Counted from the first letter of the stretch, positions 25,763-34,696 are shown. The stretch: DNA of 64,000 nt from Clostridium sp. CAG:354_28_25 (GCA_001915925.1 MNRL01000016.1:1-64000), one strand, 5' to 3'. Translations and numbers: made by a program. Notes: generated by a model from the sequence alone, not told the origin.

Positions 25763-27232
25763 ATGAATATTACAGAATTAACAGTACATGAGCTTAAAGA
25801 AAAGTTAGAGAAAAAAGAGCTTACAAGTTACGAAATTACAAAAGCATATACAGATAGAATTGCAGAAAAAGAAAAAGATGTACAAGCTTTTGTTACGACA
25901 TTAGAAGAAGAGGCTTTAGAAAAATCAAAAGAAATAGATAAAAAAATTGAGAGCGGAGAAGCAAAATCAGAATTAGCAGGTATTCCAATAGGAATAAAAG
26001 ATAATATTTGTACAAAAGGTGTAAAAACAACATGTTCTTCAAGAATGCTAGAAGATTTTATTGCACCATATGATGCAACAGTTATGGAAAAAATAAATGA
26101 TAAAGAACTTGTAAATTTAGGAAAATTAAATATGGATGAGTTTGCAATGGGTGGTTCAACAGAACATTCATATTTTCATGTTACAAGAAATCCTTGGAAT
26201 TTAAATAAAGTACCAGGTGGATCTTCTGGTGGCTCAGCTGCAGCAGTAGCAGCAGGAATGGTTCCATGGGCATTAGGAACAGATACAGGTGGCTCTATAA
26301 GAGAACCTGCAGCTTTTTGTGGTGTTGTTGGACTAAAACCTACATATGGATTAGTTTCAAGATATGGTGTTGTAGCATTTGCTTCATCATTAGACCAAGT
26401 AGGTCCAATAACAAAAGATGTAACAGATGCAGCAATGCTTCTTAATATAATTGCAGGAAAAGACAGTATGGATACAACATCTGTAGAAAGACCAAAAGTA
26501 GATTATACAAAAGCCTTAAAAAATGATGTTAAAGGATTAAAAATTGCAGTTCCAAAAGAATTTTTTGGAGAAGGAATAAATGAAGAAGTTAAAAAAAATC
26601 TAGAAAAAGCTATCGAAACATATAAAGAACTTGGAGCAGAAGTTTCAGAAGTATCTCTAGATATAGCAGAATATGCTTTAGCGTCATACTATATAATCGC
26701 CTGTGCAGAAGCTAGTTCAAATTTAGGTAGATTTGATGGAGTTAGATATGGTCATAGAGCAGAAGAATATAGTAATGTAAAAGAATTAATTACAAATTCA
26801 AGAACTGAAGGTTTTGGACCAGAAGTAAAAAGAAGAATAATATTAGGAACATATGTATTAAGCTCAGGATATTATGATGCATATTATAAAAAAGCACAAC
26901 AAGTTCGTACATTAGTAATGAACGAGTTTAAAAAAGTGTTTGATAATTATGATGTTATTTTAACACCAACATCACCAACAGTAGCATTTGACATTGGTTC
27001 AAAAATTAATGATCCACTTGCAATGTATTTAGCAGATATTTGTACAGTATCTGTAAATATTGCAGGACTTCCAGGAATATCTATTCCATGTGGTGTAGAT
27101 AGCGAAGGAATGCCTGTAGGAATGCAATTAATAGGAAATAGATTTGCAGAAGATACATTATTAAATGCTGCATATACTTTTGAGCAAAAAATAAAATTTA
27201 GAGAAAAATATAAGCCAGAATTTAAAAAATAG
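25763..27232 (+). CDS. gatA: GatA, amidotransferase subunit A
   Basis: This 489-residue amidase hydrolyses glutamine to supply ammonia for converting Glu-tRNA-Gln or Asp-tRNA-Asn. The Ser-cisSer-Lys triad region is complete: GIPIGIKDNIC holds the Lys, PGGSSGGSAAAVA the cis-Ser, and TGGSIREPAAFCG the nucleophile Ser. Many relatives have Gln where this reads Glu (REPAAFCG). AAGGAGG precedes the start, and gatB follows after 15 bases. Confidence 0.96.
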   Translation: MNITELTVHELKEKLEKKELTSYEITKAYTDRIAEKEKDVQAFVTTLEEEALEKSKEIDKKIESGEAKSELAGIPIGIKDNICTKGVKTTCSSRMLEDFIAPYDATVMEKINDKELVNLGKLNMDEFAMGGSTEHSYFHVTRNPWNLNKVPGGSSGGSAAAVAAGMVPWALGTDTGGSIREPAAFCGVVGLKPTYGLVSRYGVVAFASSLDQVGPITKDVTDAAMLLNIIAGKDSMDTTSVERPKVDYTKALKNDVKGLKIAVPKEFFGEGINEEVKKNLEKAIETYKELGAEVSEVSLDIAEYALASYYIIACAEASSNLGRFDGVRYGHRAEEYSNVKELITNSRTEGFGPEVKRRIILGTYVLSSGYYDAYYKKAQQVRTLVMNEFKKVFDNYDVILTPTSPTVAFDIGSKINDPLAMYLADICTVSVNIAGLPGISIPCGVDSEGMPVGMQLIGNRFAEDTLLNAAYTFEQKIKFREKYKPEFKK

Positions 27233-27247
27233 TAAGGAGGAAAAGTA

Positions 27248-28690
27248 ATGGTAAGAGATGGTTACGAAGTAATAATAGGACTAGAAGTTCATGCAGAACT
27301 TTCTACAAAAACAAAAATCTTTTGTTCATGTCCTACAACATTTGGGGCAGAGCCAAATACACATACATGTCCAATTTGTATGGGAATGCCAGGAACACTT
27401 CCTGTACTAAATGAAAAGGTTGTAGAATATGCAGTAAAAGCAGGTCTTGCAACAAATTGTGAGATAGAAAGAAATAGTAAAAATGATAGAAAAAATTATT
27501 TTTACCCAGATTTACCAAAAGCTTATCAAATATCTCAATATGATAAACCTTTATGTAATCATGGATATATAGAAATAGAAGATGATGAAGGAAACAAAAA
27601 GAAAGTAAGACTTTTAAGAATACATATAGAAGAAGATGCTGGAAAATTAAATCATGATGAATATACAGGTGGAAGCTTAGTTGATTTAAATAGAGCAGGT
27701 GTTCCACTAATTGAAATAGTATCAGAGCCAGATTTACGTTCAAGTGGAGAAGCAGATAGATATTTAAAGAAATTAAAATCAATATTACAATATATAGAAG
27801 TTTCAGACTGTAAAATGGAAGAAGGTTCTTTAAGAGCGGATGTAAACGTATCTGTAAGAAAAGTGGGAGATACAAAACTTGGAACAAGAACAGAAATGAA
27901 AAATATGAACTCTTTTAAATCAATTACAAGAGCTATAGATTACGAGGTAACAAGACAAATTGATGTATTAGAAGAGGGAGGAAAAGTAGAACAGGAATCT
28001 TTAAGATGGGATGAAGTATCTGGAAAAACATTTCCAATGAGAGATAAAGAAGATGCACAAGATTATAGATATTTTCCAGATCCTGATTTAGTAGCAATTA
28101 ATTTATCAGAAGAATATATAGAAAATCTTAAAAATACTTTACCAGAACTTCCAGAAAGCAGAAAAGAAAGATATATTAATGAATACAATTTATCTGAAAA
28201 AGATGCTAATATTATAACAAGTTCAAAATACTTATCAGATTTATTTGAAGAAGCAAGCGAAGTTTGTGGAAATAGAAAAGCAGTTAATAACTGGATAATT
28301 TCTGATATTTCTAGAATCTTAAATGAAAAAGAACTAGAGGCAGACCAAATACCGTTTACAGCAGAGCATTTAGGCCATCTAGTAGAATTAATAGATAAAG
28401 GTACTATTAGCTCAAGTATTGGTAAAAAAGTAATAGAAGAACTATTTGAAAATCCAAAAGAGCCAGAAGAAATTATTAAAGAAAAAGGTTGGATTCAGAT
28501 TTCTGACGAAGGTGCAATAAAAGAAGTTGTATTAAAAGTTTTAGAAGAAAATCCAAATTCTGTAGCAGATTATAAAGCTGGAAAAGATAGAGCAATTGGA
28601 TTCCTAGTAGGACAAGCAATGAAAGCAACTAAAGGAAAAGCAAATCCACAAATGTTAAACAAAATGTTAAAAGAAGAATTAAGTAAATAG
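27248..28690 (+). CDS. gatB: GatB, amidotransferase subunit B
   Basis: This 480-residue subunit binds and activates the misacylated tRNA. The N-terminal cradle domain starts VIIGLEVHAELST. Zinc-binding cysteines are visible in FCSCP and HTCPICMGMPGTLPVLN. The C-terminal helical and tail (YqeY-like) domains end near MLNKMLKEEL. It closes the gatCAB operon and is followed by repeat copy C and a hairpin. No gltX or asnS lies nearby. Confidence 0.96.
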   Translation: MVRDGYEVIIGLEVHAELSTKTKIFCSCPTTFGAEPNTHTCPICMGMPGTLPVLNEKVVEYAVKAGLATNCEIERNSKNDRKNYFYPDLPKAYQISQYDKPLCNHGYIEIEDDEGNKKKVRLLRIHIEEDAGKLNHDEYTGGSLVDLNRAGVPLIEIVSEPDLRSSGEADRYLKKLKSILQYIEVSDCKMEEGSLRADVNVSVRKVGDTKLGTRTEMKNMNSFKSITRAIDYEVTRQIDVLEEGGKVEQESLRWDEVSGKTFPMRDKEDAQDYRYFPDPDLVAINLSEEYIENLKNTLPELPESRKERYINEYNLSEKDANIITSSKYLSDLFEEASEVCGNRKAVNNWIISDISRILNEKELEADQIPFTAEHLGHLVELIDKGTISSSIGKKVIEELFENPKEPEEIIKEKGWIQISDEGAIKEVVLKVLEENPNSVADYKAGKDRAIGFLVGQAMKATKGKANPQMLNKMLKEELSK

Positions 28691-28719
28691 GGAAAAGGGG
28701 ACGGTGTTTGTTTCCCTTT
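28690..28719. repeat. REP-like hairpin of a second subtype
   Basis: GGGAAA and TTTCCC arms enclose AGGGGACGGTGTTTG just after the gatB stop. The GGGGACG core links it to the GGGATTT family. Confidence 0.5.
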
Positions 28720-28729
28720 GCATAAATAA

Positions 28730-28755
28730 ATGCGGTAACTTTTTAGTTACCGCAT
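28730..28755. terminator. Hairpin after gatB
   Basis: A perfect 11-bp stem ATGCGGTAACT/AGTTACCGCAT with loop TTTT lacks a clear T run. It probably acts as a weak bidirectional terminator. Confidence 0.5.
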
Positions 28756-28771
28756 AAAAATTTGTCCAACG

Positions 28772-28800
28772 AGGGATTTAAGGAACGTCCCCAAATCCCT
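28772..28800 (-). repeat. REP-like palindromic repeat, copy C
   Basis: AGGGATTT and AAATCCCT arms surround AAGGAACGTCCCC, in the same orientation as copy B. Confidence 0.8.
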
Positions 28801-28815
28801 GGTGTCCGCAAATTC

Positions 28816-29040
28816 CTAGTTTAAATCTTCCTTTATTTTGTTAAAAGCAAATCCTCCGAATAAAAAACAAAAGAAATATGTAGTTCCAGCTTGGAATAGT
28901 AATATACCTATATTATAAATAAGAGGATGTAAATAAAAGAAATTATAATATACCAAGGTTAGGATTGATGCTAGTAAAATAAAAGAAGAAAATATAATAC
29001 CATAGTTTACAACTTTTTGAGTTGAAATATCTAATTTCAT
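28816..29040 (-). CDS. Small two-helix membrane protein, unknown
   Basis: The 74 residues hold two predicted membrane helices (about 13-33 and 39-62) with short charged ends, KIKEDLN at the C-terminus. I do not recognise a family. GAAGGTGATG precedes the ATG at a normal distance. It lies alone between gatB and the TSCPD gene, on the opposite strand. Confidence 0.6.
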   Translation of the reverse strand: MKLDISTQKVVNYGIIFSSFILLASILTLVYYNFFYLHPLIYNIGILLFQAGTTYFFCFLFGGFAFNKIKEDLN

Positions 29041-29172
29041 AATACATCACCTTCAATAATTAAAGGATAACATAAAATAAGTGCAAAAACAAATGAAATA
29101 ATTACCATTATGGATTGAAAAAATAATTAAAGTTTAATAAAATGTAATAAATTATCAATGGGAGGTAGAAGT

Positions 29173-29427
29173 ATGGAATATAGATATAGACCTGAAGGAG
29201 TTTGTTCAAGAGAGATGATTTTTGAAATAGAAAATGGAATTATAAAATCATTAAAAATAGTAGGTGGATGTGATGGTAATACTAAAGGAATATCAAAACT
29301 TGTTGTTGGTATGAAGATTGAAGATGTAATAGAAAAGCTAAAAGGAATAAATTGTGGAAATAAAGGAACATCATGTCCAGACCAATTATCTAAAGCTTTA
29401 GAAAAATATTTAAAAGAAATAGCATAA
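29173..29427 (+). CDS. TSCPD-domain protein (TIGR03905 type)
   Basis: This 84-residue protein is a free-standing TSCPD domain, named for the motif seen near its C-terminus (GTSCPDQLSKAL). The domain otherwise occurs at the end of some ribonucleotide reductases, and the role of the stand-alone form is unknown. Four Cys (VCSRE, GGCDG, INCGN, TSCPD) could bind metal. The ATG at 29173 follows GGGAGGTAG; an ATG five codons upstream overlaps that site. A good terminator follows. Confidence 0.85.
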   Translation: MEYRYRPEGVCSREMIFEIENGIIKSLKIVGGCDGNTKGISKLVVGMKIEDVIEKLKGINCGNKGTSCPDQLSKALEKYLKEIA

Positions 29428-29439
29428 TTATTTATTAAG

Positions 29440-29468
29440 AAATTTCTCTATTATGAGAAATTTTTTTT
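29440..29468 (+). terminator. Terminator after the TSCPD gene
   Basis: A 9-bp stem (AAATTTCTC/GAGAAATTT) with loop TATTAT is followed by a T run. Confidence 0.88.
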
Positions 29469-29477
29469 ATAAGAAAA

Positions 29478-29516
29478 GTGGCTTCGCCACATGTGCAGAT
29501 TGCTTCGCAATCGCAC
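29478..29516. repeat. Tandem hairpins with TTC loops
   Basis: GTGGC-TTC-GCCAC (29478-29490) is followed by GATTGC-TTC-GCAATC (29498-29512), itself extended by GTGC/GCAC. A related ATTGC-TTC-GCAAT hairpin occurs at 32848. Confidence 0.65.
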
Positions 29517-29581
29517 GAATATAGGAAACTTAACTTTGTTATATATGTAAAAATCTTCAATTTTTCCTATATAATGAAAAA

Positions 29582-29611
29582 AGAAGACGCCTTATATAAA
29601 TAGGGTCTTCT
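29582..29611 (-). terminator. Terminator after rpsT
   Basis: AGAAGAC (29582-29588) pairs with GTCTTCT (29605-29611), and on the minus strand a T run follows. Confidence 0.65.
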
Positions 29612-29654
29612 AAAATAAAAACTATGCATAATTTTTATTATAAATTATAAGTAA

Positions 29655-29921
29655 TTAAGCGTTTACTGCATTTAATTTTTTAGAAAGTTGAGATTTTTTT
29701 CTAGCTGCAGTATTTTTTACTATAACACCTTTAGCACAAGCTTGGTCTATTTTCTTTGTTGCAAAAGAAGTTAATTTTTTTGCTTCTTCCATATTTTTTG
29801 ATTCTATAGCAGCTTCTGCTTTCTTTATAGCTGTTTTGTATCCTGATTTTATACTATTATTTCTCATAGTTTTTTTCTTGATAACTTCAACTCTCTTTTT
29901 AGCTGATTTTATATTTGGCAT
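29655..29921 (-). CDS. rpsT: Ribosomal protein S20
   Basis: The 88-residue protein is bS20, which binds 16S rRNA in the small subunit. It is Lys/Ala-rich, starts MPNIKSAKKRVEVIKKK and has the conserved KGVIVKNTAARKKSQLSKKLN C-terminal part (given here in segments). CAAGGAGGTG lies before the ATG. It is a single gene with its own terminator, as usual for rpsT. Confidence 0.96.
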   Translation of the reverse strand: MPNIKSAKKRVEVIKKKTMRNNSIKSGYKTAIKKAEAAIESKNMEEAKKLTSFATKKIDQACAKGVIVKNTAARKKSQLSKKLNAVNA

Positions 29922-30052
29922 TCCAAAACACCTCCTTGTTGTTTAAAATAAATCTATATTAAAGCATAAGCATAAACTTAGCCTTAATGTACGCGCTTAA
30001 TATTTTACCATGAAATACTAAATTTAGCAAGTATTTTCTTAATATTTCAATA

Positions 30053-30083
30053 AAAATCCTTAAGATACAATCTTAAGGATTTT
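30053..30083. terminator. Hairpin terminator of the 30-33 kb membrane operon
   Basis: A perfect 13-bp stem (30053-30065 with 30071-30083), loop TACAA, starts seven bases past the stop at 30090. Confidence 0.75.
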
Positions 30084-30089
30084 ATAAGA

Positions 30090-31463
30090 TTAATTATTAC
30101 CAAATATTATTTCTATATTATTTATTTTTTCTAAAGATAAAATATCATCAAATTCAAATGTTAACACAGTATTACCAGTACCATTTGTAGAGGTTGTAAC
30201 AACAGGTTCGTAATGATAATTATAATTATAATTTTTATCTTCTGGTATAGCCAAATTGTCATCATATCTATTTATTCTTAATGTATAGTCTAAAACATTT
30301 AAATTTGTATCGTTATTTAGAGTAATAGTTAGACTAGTTGATGTAACTTCATATGATGCTATCATATTTACACAAGACTCATTATCTACCACAGGTATAA
30401 AGTTATTAGAATTTTTATCATATACTACTAAAAATCGTAAGTTACTAATATTAGGTCTATATCCACGCGTTAATGTAAAACTATTTTCTATTACAAAATT
30501 TGTTGAAGTAGGTTCAACATTTTCCGTAGTTATATTTTGTATTAAATCATTTCTCATATTTCCTGCTAAAATAATATTACTATTTTTTTCTTCATTTTCT
30601 TGGATATTAGCATATTTTTCAATATTTATTGTAACAATATCATTTGTATAGGTGTAACTAAATTTATAGTATTCCCATTTTAAATTAGTAGTAATTTTAT
30701 CCTTAAAGTTTTCATCTTTATTCGAAATGGTTATAGTTTCATCATCAAATTTATAATTAACAATAACTTTTTCACTTCTTAGTTCAGCGATATTTATAAT
30801 ATATTCCACATCAGATCTATATAAAAATCCTTTTGTTGCCATTCGTTGTTCGTAATTATTTAAATATTCTAAATTTGGACCTTGTGTAGTTTGGTCTAGA
30901 TGATTGGATATATAAGTTGTTATATATGTACTACTTACTAGTAATGTTGGAATATTTATTATATAAATTATTAAAGCAAAAACCACAATTAAAATAGATT
31001 TTTTTACTTTACTCTTTCTAGAAGAATTTTTATTTAATAGTATTATCGCTAATAAGATAAGAGGAATAAAAATAGTTCCTAAAATATATACTATCATTAA
31101 AAATAGATGTTTTATTGAAGAAGATAAAACAAAATTAAAAATGATACATATAGTTATTACTATAGCAAGTAAAAGTAATAAAAGTATCGGTTTTAGTAAT
31201 TTTTTATTACTGAAACATGTAATTATGTACATTAAATATTTATATAAAATATAGCTTGCTGCAAAAAATAAAATTAATAAAGAAAATGGATATAAAAGTG
31301 TTGCAACAATTGATTCTATACTAAATAGTCCCATTGCTAAAATTACAAAAGAAGAAAGAACAGAGGTTGCAATGTAATAGTAAAAAAGTATTCCTAAAAT
31401 TAAACATGATAATATATAAATTATTCCTTTAATATGTTTTTTTACAAAATTTTTAATCACCAA
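30090..31463 (-). CDS. Membrane protein with extracellular C-terminal domain, unknown
   Basis: I do not recognise this 457-residue protein. The N-terminal 190 residues hold about six hydrophobic helices. The C-terminal 260 residues are polar and Asn/Tyr-rich, predicted beta-rich and exposed. The start is TTG at 31463, eight bases after AGGAGG, immediately followed by GTG. It overlaps the end of the upstream gene by 11 bases, so translation is probably coupled. Together they look like a two-protein envelope complex. Confidence 0.65.
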   Translation of the reverse strand: MVIKNFVKKHIKGIIYILSCLILGILFYYYIATSVLSSFVILAMGLFSIESIVATLLYPFSLLILFFAASYILYKYLMYIITCFSNKKLLKPILLLLLLAIVITICIIFNFVLSSSIKHLFLMIVYILGTIFIPLILLAIILLNKNSSRKSKVKKSILIVVFALIIYIINIPTLLVSSTYITTYISNHLDQTTQGPNLEYLNNYEQRMATKGFLYRSDVEYIINIAELRSEKVIVNYKFDDETITISNKDENFKDKITTNLKWEYYKFSYTYTNDIVTINIEKYANIQENEEKNSNIILAGNMRNDLIQNITTENVEPTSTNFVIENSFTLTRGYRPNISNLRFLVVYDKNSNNFIPVVDNESCVNMIASYEVTSTSLTITLNNDTNLNVLDYTLRINRYDDNLAIPEDKNYNYNYHYEPVVTTSTNGTGNTVLTFEFDDILSLEKINNIEIIFGNN

Positions 31464-32706
31464 AAGCTCGACCTCCTATAATTTTTCCTAATTTATTATC
31501 TATATAAATTTCAACACCATTTCCGATATCATCGGTTCTTCTAAAACAGTAAGCTATTACTTCATATGATGCGACAGTATCAGTTTCACGAGACTTTCTT
31601 GTAAAGAAATTATTAGGATGTACTGATTTTATTTCATAAGTTTGTGAACTTTCATTATATTTACCTACGATACGTGAAGCCCCATCAAAAGCTGTTGTAG
31701 CAACAGTTTGTGACTGCTCTTCAGTAAGTGTAGAAGTAGAATTTGTATAGTTGGTATAGAATTGCTCAAAATCTTTTACATATAGATTTTCATCTAAATT
31801 ATCTATTTTTTCATCATAACTTGTTTCTAATTCGTCTAAATTTGCTTGTGCATCAACACTTGATAAATCAGTATTATAAATACAATCTGTGTTTACAATT
31901 TTGCTTACAACTAATAAATGAGCAGTATATTGGGAACCATATACATTAGAAATATTTTCGTATGTATAACGTATATTTCCAATACTTACTTTTACTGTGA
32001 TTTTAGGCACCATACTTACAGTTAAAATAAGGTCATTAGCTGTAAATGTATCTTCTGTAATAGGTTCATCAAAACTTAGATTACACATGGCTTCATATCT
32101 TTCATAAGTTTTTAAATCAGTTATTTTTACTTGATATATTTTATAGTTTATTTCTTTAAATTGCTGTTTATATTTATATTCTAAAGAAAATTGATTTTTA
32201 GATACGAATTCAGTATATTCTAAGGAATAAGGTTTACTACTAGAACTAATCTTATCAAGCTCTTTAGTTAATTTATTGATATTTTTTAAGTTGGTAGAGC
32301 AAACTTTTCCACCTGTGGTAGCAAGTTTTATCATAGAATTTTTGTAAGTATCGCTAAAAGGAATTATATAGTTTTTGCTAGCTGTTTCGTAGTCGAATTC
32401 TAAAAACGATTCATTATTATGAATTGAGTCTATAGCATCTTGAGAAACGATTTCTCCATTTTCACTAAAATTATTTAAACTTCCACCAACTATTTCTATA
32501 ATTTCGTCATACTGCTCAGAATCTTGTAGAAATTCAAAATACTGATTATTTGAATTTTTATATACGATTCTATCAGGAAGAATAATTTCATCTCCTAGTA
32601 TTACATTTTGCGAAATGTTTATACTTTTATAAGCAAACACAAACAATGTTACAAGTAAAGCTATCCCGAGCAATAATAAAAATAAAATAATACATACTTT
32701 TTTCAT
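31453..32706 (-). CDS. Signal-anchored exported protein, unknown
   Basis: This 417-residue protein has a basic start (MKKV), a hydrophobic helix at about residues 5-28 and a long polar extracellular domain with no motif I know. Two short Cys-containing segments (KVCSTN, MCNLS) are present. The ATG at 32706 lies behind GCAGGTGA; an upstream start would overlap the -10 box. It is the first gene of the pair with 30090-31463. Confidence 0.65.
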   Translation of the reverse strand: MKKVCIILFLLLLGIALLVTLFVFAYKSINISQNVILGDEIILPDRIVYKNSNNQYFEFLQDSEQYDEIIEIVGGSLNNFSENGEIVSQDAIDSIHNNESFLEFDYETASKNYIIPFSDTYKNSMIKLATTGGKVCSTNLKNINKLTKELDKISSSSKPYSLEYTEFVSKNQFSLEYKYKQQFKEINYKIYQVKITDLKTYERYEAMCNLSFDEPITEDTFTANDLILTVSMVPKITVKVSIGNIRYTYENISNVYGSQYTAHLLVVSKIVNTDCIYNTDLSSVDAQANLDELETSYDEKIDNLDENLYVKDFEQFYTNYTNSTSTLTEEQSQTVATTAFDGASRIVGKYNESSQTYEIKSVHPNNFFTRKSRETDTVASYEVIAYCFRRTDDIGNGVEIYIDNKLGKIIGGRAFGD

Positions 32707-32723
32707 AAAAATCACCTGCAACA

Positions 32724-32752
32724 ATTATATCGTATTTCGATAATTTATACAA
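32724..32752 (-). promoter_or_regulatory. SigA promoter of the membrane operon
   Basis: On the minus strand TTGTAT (32752-32747), 17 bases, TATAAT (32729-32724). The leader before the ATG at 32706 would be only about ten bases. Confidence 0.6.
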
Positions 32753-32780
32753 TGAAAAATAGACTTTTTAGGACAAATTA

Positions 32781-32809
32781 TTGTATTCTAAAAAATCATG
32801 TGTTATATT
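32781..32809 (+). promoter_or_regulatory. SigA promoter for rpiB
   Basis: TTGTAT (32781-32786), 17 bases, TATATT (32804-32809), divergent from the membrane operon. Confidence 0.5.
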
Positions 32810-32831
32810 AAAAAAGGAATAAAAAGGTTGA

Positions 32832-32897
32832 TTTGCCAGATATATAGATTGCTTCGCAATTATACATGCACATTTTGTGCAGAAAAATTTGGCGATT
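32832..32897 (+). promoter_or_regulatory. Structured leader upstream of rpiB
   Basis: Two hairpins, ATTGC-TTC-GCAAT (32848-32860) and TGCACA-TTT-TGTGCA (32867-32881), are enclosed by TTGCCA and TGGCGA. Together they form a possible three-part RNA fold between the promoter and the ribosome binding site. No known riboswitch is recognised. Confidence 0.4.
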
Positions 32898-32926
32898 TTT
32901 TACATAATAGTAAAGGAGGTCTTGGT

Positions 32927-33373
32927 ATGATAGCTATTGGAGCAGATCACGGAGGCTATAGATTAAAAGAAGAAATAAAGAAATATTTTGAAGAAAATAG
33001 TATAGAGTATGAAGATTATGGAACATATTCAGAAGAAAGAACAGATTATCCAATTTATGCTAAAAAAGTAGCAGAAGCAATGGTTAATGGAAGTGCAGAT
33101 AAAGGAATTCTAATATGTAGGTCAGGTTATGGTATGACTGTTGTTGCTAATAAATTTAAAGGAGTAAGAGCAGCAAGTGTAACTAGTGTTGCTTATGCAA
33201 AAGCTGCAAAAGCAGATGATGATATAAATTTATTAACATTATCTGGTGACAATACAACAATAAAAGAAGCAATAGAAATGATAAATGCATGGTTAGAAAC
33301 AGAATTTAAAGGTGGAAGATATAAAGAAAGATTAGACATGCTAGAAAAAATAGAAAATGAAAATATGAAATAG
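32927..33373 (+). CDS. rpiB: RpiB/LacA/LacB-family sugar-phosphate isomerase
   Basis: The 148-residue protein starts MIAIGADHGGYRLKEEI, the RpiB signature. Its likely role is interconversion of ribose-5-phosphate and ribulose-5-phosphate in the pentose phosphate pathway. The catalytic Cys is in LICRSGYGM, where most relatives read CGTGIGM. This changes the phosphate or sugar pocket and leaves substrate assignment open. The ATG at 32927 follows AAAGGAGGTC. The long open frame upstream is leader. The TagO-like gene follows after 11 bases. Confidence 0.88.
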   Translation: MIAIGADHGGYRLKEEIKKYFEENSIEYEDYGTYSEERTDYPIYAKKVAEAMVNGSADKGILICRSGYGMTVVANKFKGVRAASVTSVAYAKAAKADDDINLLTLSGDNTTIKEAIEMINAWLETEFKGGRYKERLDMLEKIENENMK

Positions 33374-33384
33374 AGGTGTTAAAT

Positions 33385-34632
33385 ATGTGGGGTGATATAG
33401 CAATAGCCTTTCTACTAGCCTTTATAACAGCTTTTATGATGACACCATATTCTATAAAATTAGCCAAAAAAGTAGGTGCAGTTGATGTACCAAAAGATAA
33501 TAGAAGAATGCATCATAAACCGATTCCAAAACTGGGTGGGGTTGCTGTTATTGCAGGTTTTGTAGTTTCTTTTATATATTTAGTAATAACACTATCAATA
33601 GAGGATTCATCAAGACTTAATTTATTTGGAATAGAAGAATATGGCAAAAAAATATTAGGCTTTTTTGTAGGTGTGCTAATATTAGGAATCACTTGTTTTA
33701 TAGATGATGTAAAAACTATAAAACCTTTAGCAAAACTTTCAGGTCAACTTTTAGCTGCCATTGCAGTTGTAGTTTCTGGTATAAGAATTATAGAAGTAAT
33801 CCCATTCTTTGAATCAGCAGTACTAAATGAAGCTGTTTCTATGATTTTAACAGTTATTTGGATAATAGTAATTACTAATGCAATTAATTTAATGGATGGA
33901 TTAGATGGGTTATCATCTGGAATAACAATGATTTCATGCATATCATTATTAATAATATTTTCTTTAAATAATTCACCATTAATTGCAATAATAATGATAA
34001 CAGCTTTAGCTGGAGCTTTATGTGGATTTTTACCATTTAACTTTAATCCAGCAAAGACGTTTATTGGAGATACAGGATCAAATTTCCTAGGATTTACCTT
34101 ATCAGTAGTTTCAATTTTAGGAGTGGCTAAAACATATACAGCAGTAGTAATTATTTTGCCAGTTATAGTTCTTGGCTTACCAATTTTTGATACATTATGT
34201 GCAATTTTAAGAAGAATTCACAAAGGAAAATCTTTAAAGGCTGTATTCCAAGCAGATAAAGGCCATTTACATCATAGAATAGTACGAAAAGGTTTTTCGC
34301 AAAAACAAGCAGTTTATATTTTATATGGAATAAGTGCAACATTTGGAATGTTTGCAGTAATATTATTTGAAAGTGGTATAATAAAGGCAATATCTTTTGC
34401 ATTTATGGTAATTGCAGTAATTGCTTTAGGATATAGAAGTTTTTCAAGTTTACGTGGGGAAGAAGGCAGTATGTATGAGTGTTCAAACTGTAAATATATT
34501 TATAATCCAAAAGTTGGTAATGAGACTGCTGGAATAGGTCCAAATACAGAGTTTTATGATTTACCAGAGGATTGGAAATGCCCAGTTTGTGGGGAAAGAA
34601 AAGATATGTTTACACCATACGAGGAAAAATAA
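33385..34632 (+). CDS. TagO/WecA-type phosphotransferase fused to a rubredoxin domain
   Basis: The 415-residue protein has two parts. Residues 1-350 are a polytopic polyprenyl-phosphate HexNAc-1-P transferase of the MraY/WecA/TagO family. Its motifs are NLMDGLDGLSSG, FIGDTGSNFLGF and DKGHLHHR. It should attach GlcNAc-1-P to undecaprenyl phosphate, the first step of wall-polymer synthesis. The C-terminal 50 residues are a complete rubredoxin domain, CSNCKYIYNP to WKCPVCGERKDMF, with all four iron Cys. The fusion is in one uninterrupted frame. The ATG at 33385 follows AGAGGTG. A free rubredoxin gene follows. Confidence 0.88.
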   Translation: MWGDIAIAFLLAFITAFMMTPYSIKLAKKVGAVDVPKDNRRMHHKPIPKLGGVAVIAGFVVSFIYLVITLSIEDSSRLNLFGIEEYGKKILGFFVGVLILGITCFIDDVKTIKPLAKLSGQLLAAIAVVVSGIRIIEVIPFFESAVLNEAVSMILTVIWIIVITNAINLMDGLDGLSSGITMISCISLLIIFSLNNSPLIAIIMITALAGALCGFLPFNFNPAKTFIGDTGSNFLGFTLSVVSILGVAKTYTAVVIILPVIVLGLPIFDTLCAILRRIHKGKSLKAVFQADKGHLHHRIVRKGFSQKQAVYILYGISATFGMFAVILFESGIIKAISFAFMVIAVIALGYRSFSSLRGEEGSMYECSNCKYIYNPKVGNETAGIGPNTEFYDLPEDWKCPVCGERKDMFTPYEEK

Positions 34633-34696
34633 ATTTATATATTGCTAAATTAAGATATTCATAATATAATTAGAAAAAATTAAAGAGGTGATAAAT

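Noticed and set aside
27333..27887. A 184-codon open frame on the minus strand
   Set aside because: It is antisense to gatB, Leu/Ile/His-rich, with no start signal. The gatB frame fully explains the region.
32798..32926. N-terminal extension of rpiB
   Set aside because: The extra 43 codons are Cys/Arg-rich, cover two hairpins and lack a ribosome binding site. The family start MIAIGADHGG has a strong one.
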